From Opisthorchis felineus (Eukaryota > Platyhelminthes > Trematoda > Opisthorchiida > Opisthorchiidae): a DNA stretch of 64,000 bases. The translations under genes were made by a program, and so were the position numbers. Below, in pieces: positions 43,101-58,100 of this stretch (positions are counted from its first letter, which is position 1; each line of letters begins with the position of its first letter). The notes below the pieces were generated by a model. It saw nothing but the letters and a program-made list of their open reading frames with translations, searched no databases and was not told the origin of the DNA. The stretch lies in NCBI GenBank assembly GCA_004794785.1, contig SJOL01013156.1, positions 835,527 through 899,526 on the forward strand, read 5' to 3'.

Positions 43101-46100
43101 TGGGAAATTCTCCATGCCAGCTATTAATCGAAGGAATAGAAGTGAGGTAAAATGCAATGCATAATAATGAGTATCTGTCTCTCTGTATCAGGGAACAAGA
43201 GTTGATGAAAGAGCAGTTGCCTAGCACTCGCGCCCTAAACACTCGCACATGCAAGTGAACGTCTCTGTTGTGATGGAAATCACTCGAACAACACATTTGT
43301 TGCACCCTTGACGAGGCAAGAAAAAACAAGAGAATTAGTCGAGTCGATTCCAATTTGACCACCGAAGTTGAAGGATCGAAACTATTCAAGGTTTAGTTAG
43401 AAGGCCTTTATCACCTGCACATAGTTACATATTATTTGTTTATTAATTTATTGATTTAATTTTTGTTTATTATTATTATTTATTAATTATACTATTTCAT
43501 TTTTTCCACATACTAGTAATGTTTGATGAGATCTCGTCAACGTCATAAACGATAGATTCATTAACTCAAGATGTACATTATCCTATTGTGCTATAGTAAA
43601 TCTTGCCATTAGTGAATGACTAAACTTACCACAAATTGTTGTCCTGGAGATAGCGAAACACCTTGTACGCCACAAGCTATGCGAATGGTCGATGAAGAAC
43701 GATCGATGAGCTGAAGGGTTATGCCGCTCCGTGCGACTGATAGCGGCAGCGTTTCAAAAGAGACAATCTTCGACGCCACACGACGAGTCCCAAAGATACT
43801 GAAGACCTTGAACGTAAACGGTTTTGCACACAGTACGTATTAAGTGGGGGTTGGTGGGTTGTTATAAATTAATGGCTTCTGGGTGAAAAATTAGCTTCAC
43901 GAACTGCTTGTGAAACGATCTAATGACTGATTATAAGGACTTCAAAATGAATGACGTCTTAACTTTACAGCTTAGTACAGGTCATTAGTTCAGTGTTTAT
44001 AACAGTCACTTCTATTTATGATCTGTTAGTGTACACCAAATGGTGCTTCATTTAAAATCCCTTGGTGGGTAGAAGCCTAACCTAAAAAGTTACCTAGGTC
44101 TGAAGGAAATGACGGAACTCCATGCATATTGTTCACGAAATGGTTCATTTTAAAGCAGGCAATTTCAGTCAGAAACGTTGCCTCCGTTCTCAGTTCCAAT
44201 CTCTCTAGTCAGCCCTTGAAATTTCTTAGAAATTGTCAGGCAACTGTTTTTATTTGGCTAGGAAGTTCATTTGCAACTAATTATCGAAGGTGATAGTTCG
44301 TTTCCACACAACAACTGGCTACCAATAGGCCTTTTCGGTAAATGTTTTGCATTCGATGGACAAAATGCGTGTTGACTAGCCGAGTTAGCTCTTCACTTGT
44401 TCACATCCGACAACTGTAGGGTATCTAAGGGTAGAAAATAAATAGTTCGGCTATAACATCCTATTTGCTACTCACGAACTACAATAAAAGTATTCAGTGT
44501 CGTATGATGCAAGGTGCTGAACCCAACTAGGTCCTTGTCTCACAGTAAAACAATTTGATTCAGAAGCTGCTGGTAAAGTCAGTAGTTAAACATCTGCACT
44601 GCTATGCTAGCACGCAGTTAACTTAAGAATATGTTGAGGCAATTTGATCATATTTGTGCGCCACATTACCTACGTTGAACTAATCAGGGCAGGTTGTTAA
44701 TCGTGACCACAGTAAAATTCATGACCTGGAAAACCGGCCTTCCTGTATCCACGTAAAAAACGAGAAAAGGAAGGGTAACAAAACCACCCACTAAGTAACT
44801 AGCCGGACACGCCAGTGGGGCAAGGAACTGACAGCAATCCTCAATAATGATATACGGGTAACAATCTGAACCACCACATACGTAAGGTCACGCGAAGTAG
44901 ACACCACCTGGACTGGCAAGCAAAAAACAGCTTGTGATTTCTGTTAAAAATTCTTTAGATATAGTGGTTTCAGAAAGGTTAACTTCAAACTTCGATTAAA
45001 ATTAGGGTTTAGTGGTACAGGATCGCTTAAGAACGAATGGACGCCGACGCCGACGCTGAGACTATAAACAGGTGATGAAATATCTGGAAATATTTGGCAC
45101 CCTCGTTTTTTCGACCACTTCACTAGGGCATGTGTTACTGGTACCAAATTCACTTTCGCAATTTCCTCACACGAAGTTATTCAAAGAGACGAAGCTGTCT
45201 TTAACTTCACCGAAACGCAAGACCAACAGGACCTGTAAGTGTGTCGTCCCTTTGACTGAACTGTCACTTATTGTTGAATTAGCCTATTGCTTATCAAATG
45301 TTATTGCACTAAACGTGTGATAAACTGACCCTAAAATGTATGGACCTGTTTTAAGGTTGTTTAAGTGAGACGACCGACTACCACTTCAAATAATTCATGA
45401 TTTGACCTGGCTGGAAGAAATAAATTATGAAGCGTCTTTGAAGGGTAGGAAGCGGCGATTTGGTTTGGCTATTCCCAGCCGAGCTTCCATCTAAGTAGCT
45501 GCTGCCAACAAAGTTTCCACAGCTCATCAGTTTGGAGTGCAGGACGAAAACGGATGACATAAACTTTAACTGGATTGACTGTGTCCGATCAGTGTTGCGG
45601 GCTTACCTCAAAAACCTTCGGTGAGCGGTGTGTAAGTGCCTGAAATTTAAAACTCTTTGATTGTCAAATAAAACAACGTTATTCTCAACATCTCGTGCAG
45701 ACAGCCTCTATTGAGGAGTATTGTGGTGAGGAGCTACTAGCATCCATAGCTCATGGTTAATAATAACGATTTAGAGGTCAGATTTTTCAATCCAATGCTA
45801 TTTTTCGTGTTTAAAATAACCCGGGTTTGGTTCACCCAATGGAATTCCGGTGCAGTGCATCTTGTCTCATCCTGTAAGGCTTTGTATTGTCTCACACGGC
45901 TCCGAGACAGCGAAACGTTACCAGTGCAATGAAGGTTAAAAATCACAATAGAACTGGATATGATGAACCACTAACCTGCACACTATATGCCGTTTCCGCC
46001 TGCAAATTGCTGATAGAATAGCTCGTCTGGTCTGGTGGTATCGGCGAACTTGCTATCCGATTTACAGTTAGATTTATTGGCCAATGTTGAACTTCGAATC

Positions 46101-49100
46101 CAGAAAGAATGCCGTTTCCATTATTAGTATCTGGGGGCAGCCACGTGACCAGGCATGAATCATGCTTAATACTGGTCACAAGAACGTCTTTTGGAAAACC
46201 TAAAAGTGACAAAATGGCCCATCTAATCAGCACTCAAAACATATGCATGTCACTTATCTCACTGTCAAAAATGAAATAATCACAGCATTGCCTTCCTAGT
46301 GGCATCAGCTGAGAGGTGTAGTCTGTAGTCTGAGTGTTCTGTTTGTGGTGACAGAAATCACCGTAACTCTTGAAAGCCGCTGTAAAGGTGCTATCCTGTT
46401 GCAACCATAGGAACCTAGCAGTAACAGAACCGGAATAGGTAAAGTATAAAACATTCCCTTAAATAGGCTAAATTCTTACTCTCAGCGGAAATTTTCATCG
46501 TTGTAGGAAAAATAAGTGTGATTAAATCTCCCGTCTAAGAAAGTTGAAAGACGCAGAAACACCACTTTTCAATCGTGTATCGTGATGTATGCTGTAAGTA
46601 GGATCGTCCTTTTTCGGGCTATCGAGAGTTATCAACAAACGTAATTGCTTCTAATTTGTAATGGATCCGATCACACCTTCACATCCAAGACTCGATGAAA
46701 TTCCAAGTACGTGACTTGATAATTACCAGGCCCCCACGAGGATCAGTGACGAACTACACAAAATTACTTGATTATTAGCATTCATATCACTCGTCAGAAT
46801 AGTCCTCCTCCTATTGTGGTTGGCCTACATCAAATAGGGAAAGCTTATCAAAGCTATTAGTAGCGCATCTTTGACCGTGTTGGGATTAGAACCCCGGGCT
46901 TTTGACATGTAAAACAAATGGGTTACCAATTATCCACCGGTGCTTGCTGAACGCGCCTAAATGGACGAACCTGTTCACGCCTGAAAGATGTGATTGCTTG
47001 GCTCGATGGATCGAACGAAAAATCAGTAAATGTCCTGGCAGTGTCGATCAAGTGGCCCATCTGTCAGGACTTCCTATCCGGGCAGTGTCTTGAAACCTGA
47101 TGGATGATCCGCCAACCACCTTCAACCATTTAACAGTCGTCAAATGAATTCCCGAATTTTTCTGTAGCCGGTTGTTAGACAAGAGAGGCAACCTAAATTG
47201 CACGATTGGTCCTAAGGCAAAACTGTTTCCATAACCTCTCGATGATGCTAAGACAGCCTGTTCTGCTCAGGAGCGAAACAAGTGACCATCTGGTAAAGAA
47301 ACTTAAGGGTTATTGAAAAAAGATTTTACTTGACAAATCTCATTTAAAACACATCAGGTTTGTTACCTACGTGCAACCTGTCTGTCGATTTCTTTGGACA
47401 ACTCGACTAAACTTGACGACACACCGTATCGGTCGCATCACTCGGCTTTACACTGCATGCTCTGAGATCATAGGTCCGATTGTCTGAAATACAGGGTGTA
47501 AGGTAAAATTGCTAGCCTACTGTTGAGGAAACACAACTGCCAGCTGTTGAGTCCTATGGGTCTAATGATTCTGCTGGATACATTCGTCACATTTCACCCA
47601 TTGTTTCGTCCTGGTTCAGAGTAAAAGAATTCCAATCGCATTCGCATTGTCTCATCATGTCGATTGAATTTTTCTATGGGGACCAAGGGCAAGCTATGAT
47701 GTCTTACTAAATTCATCTAGGTACGGCATGGAAGTGATATTTCAAACTTAAACTAACGGAAATTGAGCCAATTTTCTGTGTAACAGCGGGGGGTCGTCCT
47801 TAATGAACCAGGTTCAATAAATGCTAGACTATTACAGACCCAAGGCTGCATCCAAACCAACCTCGCAGACTAACCCGCAGACTAACAACCCGCTAACTTC
47901 GCACAATCTGCTGTCAATTCGGTTGTCATGACGAATCAACAAACAAGCGCCAGCCAAACCAAGTGTAACATGAGCGATTTTTTGTGTGACCTTGGGACAT
48001 GGCATAATCGCTTCATGAGATGCATAAGCAAGGTTACGAGGCAATGAGACGACGTCAATGTAACTAGTCAGGTTTTGTCTTCCTGTTGGCGGTTAGATAA
48101 TATTTTGGTCGGCTGAATGTATACAACGTCAACCCAAAGGAATTACGAACTTTCTGATGTAAGGCCAACCTCCTATGTAGTTCCTACAAGGACTGTGAAC
48201 AAAAGTGCTTAGGTGATCCAGTGTCTGGGAAAATAACGCCCGTACTACGAAAGTTATGTTATATGGTGAGGGAAAGAATTGTAGTGAAGCGTTTACTGTA
48301 AGGTGGAGTTATGTATTTGTCATGAAACCTACCTCGTGGCTCTTTTTAGGCTGAAGCAAGCGATGCTTATGTCACGTAGCACATCTCATAACATCGCTGA
48401 GGCGAAGCAATAAAATTGCTGACTGAGATTCCCGGTCGTTCCCCGAAAAAGTCACCTTTAACCCACACGTGACATAAGCACTTCAGTTAAGCTACATACA
48501 GTAGCTTTTATGAGGAATGCACGCACGGGAGACAGCTGAATCCCAGGCGAATCTGTCGTTGGTGATACCCCTCAACCAAAAGAGTTGAACAAAGACCGTC
48601 TTATAGTTCATTTGGCAGGAATTTCAAGATATCTCGGTAAATTTTCCAACAGAAAACTAGAAGCTGGAATAAACCGTTAGTGGGCTGTAGACGAGTTTTC
48701 AGCAGCCTCACGGGTAGTTTGTTTCTCCGAGATTCCAAAGGACTTTATTCTTCATTTCTTGAGTATTTCCAGGTGATGGCTTATGCAAAATGCAATAAAC
48801 GTAAAAGCGAACATGCAAGACAAAAGACTAAAACATGCCTTAGAGCTGAACAAGTCCGGAAAGCACACATTCACTGGGATTCAAGAACGTTATTGTTACA
48901 CCACGAAACCAAGAAAACAGGAAAGTTGATCCAACAGCCTCCCAGGAAACGGGAAAGACATAACCATCGTGTGACTCTGCATCCAGTCAAATGGAGACAT
49001 ATTAGACGAACCAGCACAGGTGTTACTAAGAAGGTTTTTGGAATCGATTCCCCCATGATAATCACAACAACCCTATCTTTCTTACAAAGTTTAGTGTCTC

Positions 49101-52100
49101 GCATTGGCCAAGTCCTCTGGTCCACTGTACAGTGAGGGAGGACATTATCCGTCTACCCACTTTGCTGTTTTTAGTATTCCGAACCGCAGCGGTAACACTC
49201 CTGATTGGTACATGGCAACCATCCAGACTGGAAAACTGTATTTGATCCTAATACATGTACGCTTGTTCGCCTATGGTCACAATTCAGTCGATCAACAGTT
49301 CACTAATGATCGTGTCTGACGAACGTGATCTTGTTCACTTTTAACGAAACTTTTGGAGAAGTGAAGTACCGGAACAAACGGCCTCAAATTGTTGTGAATT
49401 TCAAACCACCCTTGGGTGACCAAGAAAGGTTCTGTATTGTAGGGTGGCCTATAACTGTCTGAATAGCCTGATTTCCGTTTCATGAGTTTGCTACAAATTT
49501 TCGAAAAACGGATGGTATGGAGCCACATTTCAACCGCGTCAAATTCCAAGGGAACGAAAAATTCCCAAATACCAATTGAGGTTTGGTAGTTTGGGTTTAC
49601 TTAGCTGCGAGAAAGATCTGTCAGTCCTGTGAGAATAATAAAGTTCATCAGAATAATGATGGGAAAATTTCAGCTTTAGCTGATACCCATAGATGATGTT
49701 CAGTATGTTCTGCTTAGTGACAGGCAATGATGGAGGCCTTTAAACGGCAAGCAGAGCTTACCGTGGTAGTCACTGCTTTTCTTCGTTTCGAATGAGGGCA
49801 ATAATTAGCCGGAACTAGAGAATGTGATAGCTCTGTGTCTAGAATACTTGAAAAAATGCGGTAAAGTCGCAACGTTGCAAGTGTAACATGTTAAACTCAG
49901 CTTACCTTGTGCTTTCGTTTCAAACACCAACTCTGAGAACGGACCAATACCCATGGAATTCCTAAACGCCACCCGTACAACGTAGCTGGTATCAGGCAAT
50001 AGTTTGGAAATATGCAAAGGAGGCGATGAGATACGCACATCTGTTGGTTCTAGGACCACGTTGGTATCCGGCCGAATTTGAACAACCCAGTTCTTCAGTG
50101 AACCTCTACGCGCTGTACAAGGAGGAGGGTCCCATTTTAGAATCGCATCTGTGGCACTCGGCTCACCAAGCAAATTTAGGTTCTGTGGAGCACCAAGAGG
50201 CACTATGGAAAAGTGGAAAGAGACATTGGGTAATCGTGATATGTAATGCAATTATTCAAGTTTAGGGGTCAAATAATAACGGAAGAAGTTTACTTGATTA
50301 TTTTTTTCTATATGCTATACGGTAAAAGGCTTTCGTTTTCTCAAGTTCTCAAGAGAGGTGTGAACGTGAGAGCGATAGACGAGGTTACACTTCTACATGG
50401 TACATGGTGAAAAAAACTAAGCTGACAAACTATGCTGTTGGGGAACTCCTAATAATGTATCAATGAAAGTACCGTGAAAGTAAAAGAAAACAGATATGAA
50501 ACGAAGTACTTTTACAGAAAGTTGTATCAATCGAAAACATGAAAAACATCTCTTCGTCTGCTGAGAACTAGTTCGCCTTGTTACCCGAATCAATAAACGG
50601 CGTGCACAAACGTTTGAATGGACTTAGTTGAAACACTTCCCAAAGTCTGAATAGGTGCTGGGGCTAACAGTGATCTATGAAGTGACGATATTTCTTCATC
50701 AGTTCAGTTGCACTATGAAGCTTGGGTGGATATAGTGATGGGTTTGTAGTTAGACGACCTTGGGTTAATCTTGCATAAACAGCTGCTGTTCCAAATATAC
50801 ACCCTCGCTCTGACAATCTGTGCCGCTTGTTCGAGTGAGTTTTTCACTAAAATGTTGCAAGCACCATCATCAGTGTAGGACTACCCAACATAGCTCCACT
50901 TTGGCAATTTATCCTATTACTGGTAGCCAGAGTGCATTGATTGATTGTGGATCGGGTGGCTGTTGATCTGCTCGCCGAGCTTGGTAATTTGCTTGAAGAC
51001 GTTTGGTTACCAGTCGTGGGGACATCATCGCGTACTGCAACCAAATGGTCAAGCTCTACGAACAGATCGACAGCCACCTGATCTACAACCGCCATTTCCA
51101 CTTTGGAGGGAAGCGGACAACCTACGAACTGCGGTGCCTGTGAGAGAGTTCTCGGTGTTTTGTTGAGCACAGACGTTAGCTATGAGATCAGTGTGGGAAT
51201 TTGTCTTCTGAACACACGGAGCATTTGCTTCTCAAACAGTAAAGTCGCACATAAATTGTTCTCAATCCACTTCGTTCCATTCAGGTTTTTCATACATCGA
51301 TTCCTTTGGCAAGTCTTGATGACTGAAGAAAACATCCAGATAACAGAGGAATGTAGCTGATAAGCAGAATGTATGGATAGTTTGATTTGTTAGTATTGCT
51401 TTAGCATGTGCGTTGAAAACATAATAAAGAAGGAAAATGAACTTTACAAGGAAAACGATCACTAACCCTTCTAGAAAAAACGCCAATTGAGAGGAACTTA
51501 TGATGACGTTATTTACTAGATCAAGTAAAACATACACTGAGAAACTCCTTGATTACCCTTCAAAACTCAAAGTGGCAAATATACCAAATAACAAATTAAT
51601 TGAGCTGTTCGGAATGTGCCAGATATAATATGAAATCTAGGACCACTAAATCATGCACATACGGTTCCAAGCTGACGATGCTAACGTGCAAACTAATTAG
51701 CAGGCTTTTGACAGCATATTGCATGTCTGCTGGAGAACTGTGGAAGCGCCAATGCAGCGTCTTCTCTACCACTCGTGATTCGCTTTCGTCGCTTTGATCA
51801 ACAAGGAGATACGCCCAGAACAACTAGCGACCCAATGAACATTGATCAGACAAAGCCAGGCCTTTAATCAGTATTGCAGTTGGGTGATTTCAAAATACCA
51901 GATCATCACTTTTCCAAATATTAAAGTTCTCCCAAGGAAACGGATCTCTCTAGTTAAGAACCAATGATGGAAGAAAAATACAGTTTCGGTGCTTTGTTTA
52001 CGCTTTTATCAAGCACGAGACGCGATTTCCTCACCCCTTGCACTAGAACTAATGAAGGGTTTTGGGTTCATTTCGATCTAAGAAAACATGCTAACATCCT

Positions 52101-55100
52101 AGGTGGTTGTTTAGTCCACCAGAATGCCACTTGTCTTGGTCTGTCTACTGCTGGGTTGAAAAACGAAAATGAATAAACAGAATAAGGGGCTATAAGTTGA
52201 TAACAAAAAATTAGGCGCAGTAAATATTTTGAGTAAGAGCTGACTGCATTAGCCGGCCAGGCAGATCGTTGAAAAAATAATTGCACCTAAATGATTGTCT
52301 GTTTTATATACTTCTGGATGAAAAAACCTCATACCAGCAGTCATGTGTTTGGCTAGATTATAAGTCACAACTGCGCTGCCTAAGCGTTTTACACCTTCTG
52401 CTTCTGGAACTAACATTAACACTATCAAGACGCAGGTCAGTGCAAGGTGATTTTGAAGACTTGGACTGTACCAAGGAGTACAAACTCTTTGAAAAGGATG
52501 GAAGACAAAAGTATCTGGCGTTATGCTTACAGTCTTCCTCCGTAGTGATTACGCGCGACAAAGGGACGGTTTCTCCGCGCTTTGCTGTCACACCGAAAGA
52601 TTTTACTGCATACTGCACCCAGGGGTTGAGAACAACGGTGCATTTCAGCTGATCTATAGATGCCTTGCAAGTATGCGTCTGTGCGTTCGATTCGACTATG
52701 GATAAATTCGCGCAGTCTCCCACCGAAATTGGAGTATATAATACCTCCACTGTACGTACGTGAGGATTTGGGTGCGGTTTCCAAAGAGCTGTAGCCGTGT
52801 AGCCCGAAACGTCCAGATAAAATCCAGGCAGACCTGCAGGACACAGGGAATATTTATTAGTTTTGGTGAAACCAACGGAAAACTGAACGCACGTTTAAAC
52901 GACAATGCAGGGGCTTGTGCGCAACAGTTAGATCTGAAGTGATGTGTTGGCAACGAAGTACTTCCGCAGAACACCAACGTAATTTCTAACGTGGACGAAT
53001 GTCTTTACAGGAAAGCTGCATGTTGTGTCAGAGCGCAGTTTGCTTTAATTTCAGCGGCCGATTGACAACCAGAGATTTGATGGTACAACAATTTGCCTTT
53101 CAAATTTTACCGTTTGAAAACCATATATTTTACGTTAAGAAAAATCAGCACATAAAGTCGCGGTTTTCAGGACAAAAGTTATGTTAGAAGGCACTCCAGA
53201 CGAATATATTATACAGTGGAGAATAGCTCCTGCTCTAGCTCCAGTAAGTGTTCACAAATTATGTATGAAGGCGGAATTAGACGGTCCGTCATTGTGAAAA
53301 CATGCCAGGTCATTTGCCACATGCTATTCCCATATGATCTTATGAGTTTCCGCAATGATGACTACACTGTTAATTTACGAATAAAATTTAGCCTTTACTG
53401 CAGCCTTTACGGTCTAAATATCACATGGTGCAAGCGTGCCAATAAAGCCAAAGAGGAATAACCAGATGAAGAGCGCCGACTCTCCTTCACGCTAGGAGAT
53501 TTCCAATGAAATGCGATCTAATCCACTATATTAGAAGACAACATAGAAAACTACTAGTCAGAAAAAAGCAAACATCACCCACATCACGTTTAGAGCTAAA
53601 AGAGGGCTCATTTAGGGAATTTGGAAGGCGAAAATTGTGAGAAAATTAGTTAACATGGGCATTAAATACAAATAAAGAAAGTATTGATGGTTCGCTTACC
53701 CACCATTCTTCTTGAGTTGATAACCGATATCATCCTACGTAGACTTACCGTAGTACCAAGAAGCAATCGTGAAATATAAAGAGGATTCCATTCGAGTCAT
53801 ACATACGGTGACATCTTTACCTTGCGACATCTTCTCAAACAAGAACATATACAAAAACCTAGCAATCATTGTCTTCCTACATTTAAATCTACCTTGTTAT
53901 AATACCTAACTGTTAGTATTCATGAATTTTTGTTACACTTTCCTATCGGTACGCTCCGACGTCCGCGGAAAATGATGGTGTTTTCCTGCGTGGGCTTCGT
54001 GAAACCTGCCTTCTGACAGCTTTATACTTTAATTTTTCAGTGGAGGTTAATTATCAGAGAAACTTGCCATGTCCGCCGCCGTTAGTGTCAAACATGCTCC
54101 TGCTTAAGACCTCAAGGACCGTGATTGTGTCGACGATCTAGTATTACTTGGTTCATAATTTATGCGAATAGACGGCGGGTAGACAAGAATAGGGAGCAGG
54201 AGAGAGAGCCCAATCCAGCTCCACTACATCCCACATTGCAGCCAAGGTCAGATGTCAGCGGATGCGTCTCAAAGAAAATCAGAGGGATGAAAAAACTACA
54301 GTTACGTGTCTAATTTGTGTCCAAATGTAACAAGCTCTTGAAACTTCCCCTCAAAATGACTGCTGATAGTACAAAAAAAGGTTAATTAATCCGACCAATG
54401 TTGTTGACACAAGTTCCGTTTATTCAAAGCCAGAAGTACTATTACGAGACTGGATGAGTACATCACCATCCAACTTTTCAGATGTGGTGAAAATAATTTT
54501 TATCTAATTGGCTACATCACCGACGGAGTGCTAGAACCACCAAAGTGCACCTCATTTTCCTCCAGCTTGAGCGATTCTGGGGTGGCATTAAACTAAATCT
54601 TTGTGAAGGAATTCTTTTGATACTCCTAGTTGCACATCGACTTGAATTTAACTAGATGCTCACCCAAATTTAGCTGAACCTCTCGTTTATGATCGTCTGA
54701 TGGGACTGCGCCTACCTGGCAAACCCCGAGGATGGAAAAAACTGTCTTGTGTTGTCGAAGAGTTTTCAGCAATCTTATGAGTAATATGTTACATCTAAAA
54801 AATGTATTGTGACATCTTTAATATCGTTCCTGTTGCAACATTAGGTGGCCTTTTTAATACATTCAATTGAAAGGGATCCTCATAAAAAGGATATTCAGCT
54901 GAATTCAGTTGAGACCCCGGTAAAACCAAAATAGTGTGTAAATGACAGCGTCAGACGAATAACTACGTTTTTTCTCCTATGATGGTGGTGATGCAATTGC
55001 CGTGACGCCTACTGTTCTGGAAGCCTTAAGGCCTGAAAGCCCACAGAAAATTAGTGTTATTTTCTTGAAAAATGGGTGCTCTTTTTTTCTTTTGCTCGCT

Positions 55101-58100
55101 TCAGAAATATGAGCAGAGTAATGGAATACAGCCTCCCTGGTTGACGCTTTTGCTAGAGAACCCAGACAGTTGGCAACATCGGTTACGCATATTATGCTCA
55201 GCTGTTGGTAATGGTGTTGCCCCAAATTGAAAGCAGAGTGTATCGGAGTTAACAAAAGTATCTTGCGTTAGTTCAGTACCAGAACAGTGAAAAACACTGT
55301 ATGCGCGCTGTCGTTCCGCACTTCATATCTCGCCCGATGCATCATTACATCGTTGCTGAGTTTTATTTGTGAGCACCTTGAGTCCTTAAACCAAACAACC
55401 TAGCAGTGCAATTAGAACTGTTTACGGGAGCACAGTCCAGTAAATTTTCTTGGTCGCTGAGCCAAGTAAAAGCTCCAGTACATAGGTTACTACGTAGCCG
55501 TTTACTTAGAGCACCAAGTATACAGCAATAAAAACGTAAGAAATTTGGGTTTTCACAAAGTGGTAGCAGCTGCCTGACGGAAACACCGCATTATGAGCGT
55601 GTTATGTGAATAGAATACATATTGAGGAGAGGTAAACGTAAGGCCTGAGCCAAAAGCGTGTGTTGCATACTTCGTAGATGAGAAAGGGTGTTTTTGCGGG
55701 CGGTGTAAGAAAAGGTCCGGGAACACAATCTGAAAGTACCTGAAAGGGCTTAACTATAGTGGTACACAAAGCCGTGGGAACTAAACTCAACCTGGATCTT
55801 ACATACTTCTTTAATTCCGGACTGATCTCTCCAGTAGAATCGCTATAATCTTCGATGTCTGTCAACAAATCCTAAATTTTGTCTCTCTGTCATTTCTTTT
55901 ATCCTGCCACGGAACTGATCGCCTCTAACTGCCACGCCAGTAGCTATTAAGACGTTTTTGCGTCTCCGTCTCGCACTTTATTTGATTGTCACGTAGACCG
56001 TCGTCTTTTACTAGCACACTGTAAAGAAGCCATGCAGTCTCCGCAGAATCAAACGTATTCTTATTAAAAACACGTCTTTATATGTTGAGTCTGTTTACTC
56101 TTTATATGTTTACTTTTGAAATGTTTGTACGCTCTTTGCATATATCATTTTAAAGTAGATTTTTTTGTGCCTTTTTCCCATGCCGACTCGAATAATAGAT
56201 AATGATCGGATCATGTTTTGTCGTTGCCTGAATTCAATAAACTATATTTCTGCAATTTCAACGACAACCGTCGCTTTCACAAAACCGCCTTTCTATTAGA
56301 TAATGTAGTGGTTTCCCCCACCTCGCGCAGCATTTGTAGAGTTCTGAACTAGGATAAAACTTTCTTAGGGTCAGCCACATTAATCTGACCTGAACACTGT
56401 TGCTACTGGTGCAGAACCTGAAGACCTTAAATACTTCAGACGCACCTGCTTCGTGCGCATGGCTTGCACTCGGCATCCTCGGAACAGGCCAGTTCTTCCA
56501 TATTTGACCCAGCTGTTTGCATCATTAGCTTTAGGCAATGTCGCTTCAACTCACTGTTCATTGATTCTTCTTTACAGGGCCCTCAGAAACACCTTTATTC
56601 GGCTATGAATACCATAACCAGTGTCGCGTGTCTTGCATTTAATAAAAGAGGTCTATGTAGCGAGCCAATAAACTTATAGGATCTTTTTCATACTGCATTT
56701 TACAGTATTCGCGTATCAAATAAAGTAGAGCAACACGCATCACTTTCTAAGACCTTAATTTTGCCTCCTGTCAATACGTGTTTTATTTACATAACACGCG
56801 TAACCTACTGTCTCTGTCGAACAGCACCATCCGCTCAGTGAAAACTTAAGTTTATAACGCTTTGGTCCTGATAAACTGAGACATGGTAGGTACATACCGG
56901 AACTTTAGCTTAGCTTAAGAAATAGAAAGTTTTACTTGGATTGACCCTCGTAAACAGTGTTAATTGTGTTGTTAGGCTGCCTGGTTTACGGACACTTGAT
57001 GCAACTCACTATGATAGCCGGTATGTTTTGTAGTGTCGTCACACGCTTCAACAAAAGGCGGCGTAAGCTCTGGCGGTGATCATTTTTACCAGCATCTATT
57101 ATAATTTTCTCTTTGCAACTCCACAAGTACTGTGATCTCAGCGAGTGTTAGAACATTTAAGTTGGTCAGCTTAGCCCAGAAAAAGCACATCCTCGTTTTC
57201 ATTTTGGAGCTAGACTGTACAAACAACTTGAAAATACTTCTATAATTATGCGTACAGCACCGCTTAATCCTAATCTACAGTTATCTTCAGTGCAAGAACT
57301 CGCATTGTGTTTCATAGGGGCCAACAAATGCCATCTAGCCATGGATCGAGCTGGAGTGCTCGCCAGCGATGAGCATCCATTCAGAATCGTTGTCCTTTCT
57401 ATACTGCGCGAGTTGTTTCAAATCATGCAATTTTCTTGGCACGCTTATTGACTTACGTTTCTTCTGAGCCACACGGACTAGCGCAAATCCATTCACCCTA
57501 CTATTTTCAAATGGGTTTTTACATTAATCTTATTGAAATAATCTGGATCAAGAGCTCACAAAGGCATCTGGGCGAAGTAAAAATAAGGGCCTTATGAGGA
57601 ATGAATGTGAGACCAAGGGTGTGTGCTGTCAGTGAGTCGCCCTATCAGAACCATTCACTGTGACTCTGTGAACAATGAGTGTTGTCATAGTTAGCTGCTA
57701 TTATTGAAGTCATAAAACAGCATTTAGCGAGCATGATGCCACAAGTAGATGCCTTAAATGCAAACTATCCAATGGTTAAAGTTGCAAGAAGGAGGACCGG
57801 TAGGCAGCAACACTCCGTAAGACGAAGAAAGTATCCATATTGTGTTTTAATTAGCTCCATTTATCTACAAGAAAAACTATATGCATAAAGTGTGTCTGTC
57901 ATTCATTTGCGGAACCGTCGTCTTGAACGATAAACTAAGCATGTTGAGGATATTAGCTGGCCGCGAAGCTAGACACAAGTCGATTATTCACCAAGAGAAA
58001 AAAATCGTCAAGAATCAGGCCGGCTTCTGATTTGTCTGTCTGTGTTTACTATATTCTTATTCGCCGTACACCGCTACAAAAGCGGGTCACTCTCTTTAAG

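Larger units (their letters stand above)
30390..43629 (-). other. Intron 11 (13.2 kb), the longest
   Basis: Interrupts FN3 domain 5. It contains hairpin-repeat copies near 31605-31700 and 38288-38330, a SINE-like unit at 32196-32302, (TA)n at 34100-34138, a dispersed repeat at 40640-40745 and a LINE tail at 42441-42690. Open frames at 36786-37325 and 34276-34464 were considered as exons and not accepted. Confidence 0.75.

Noticed and set aside
48680..49135. Plus-strand frame of 151 codons
   Set aside because: Its beginning lies inside a hairpin-repeat copy, it has no recognisable domain, and it sits in an intron of the gene on the other strand.
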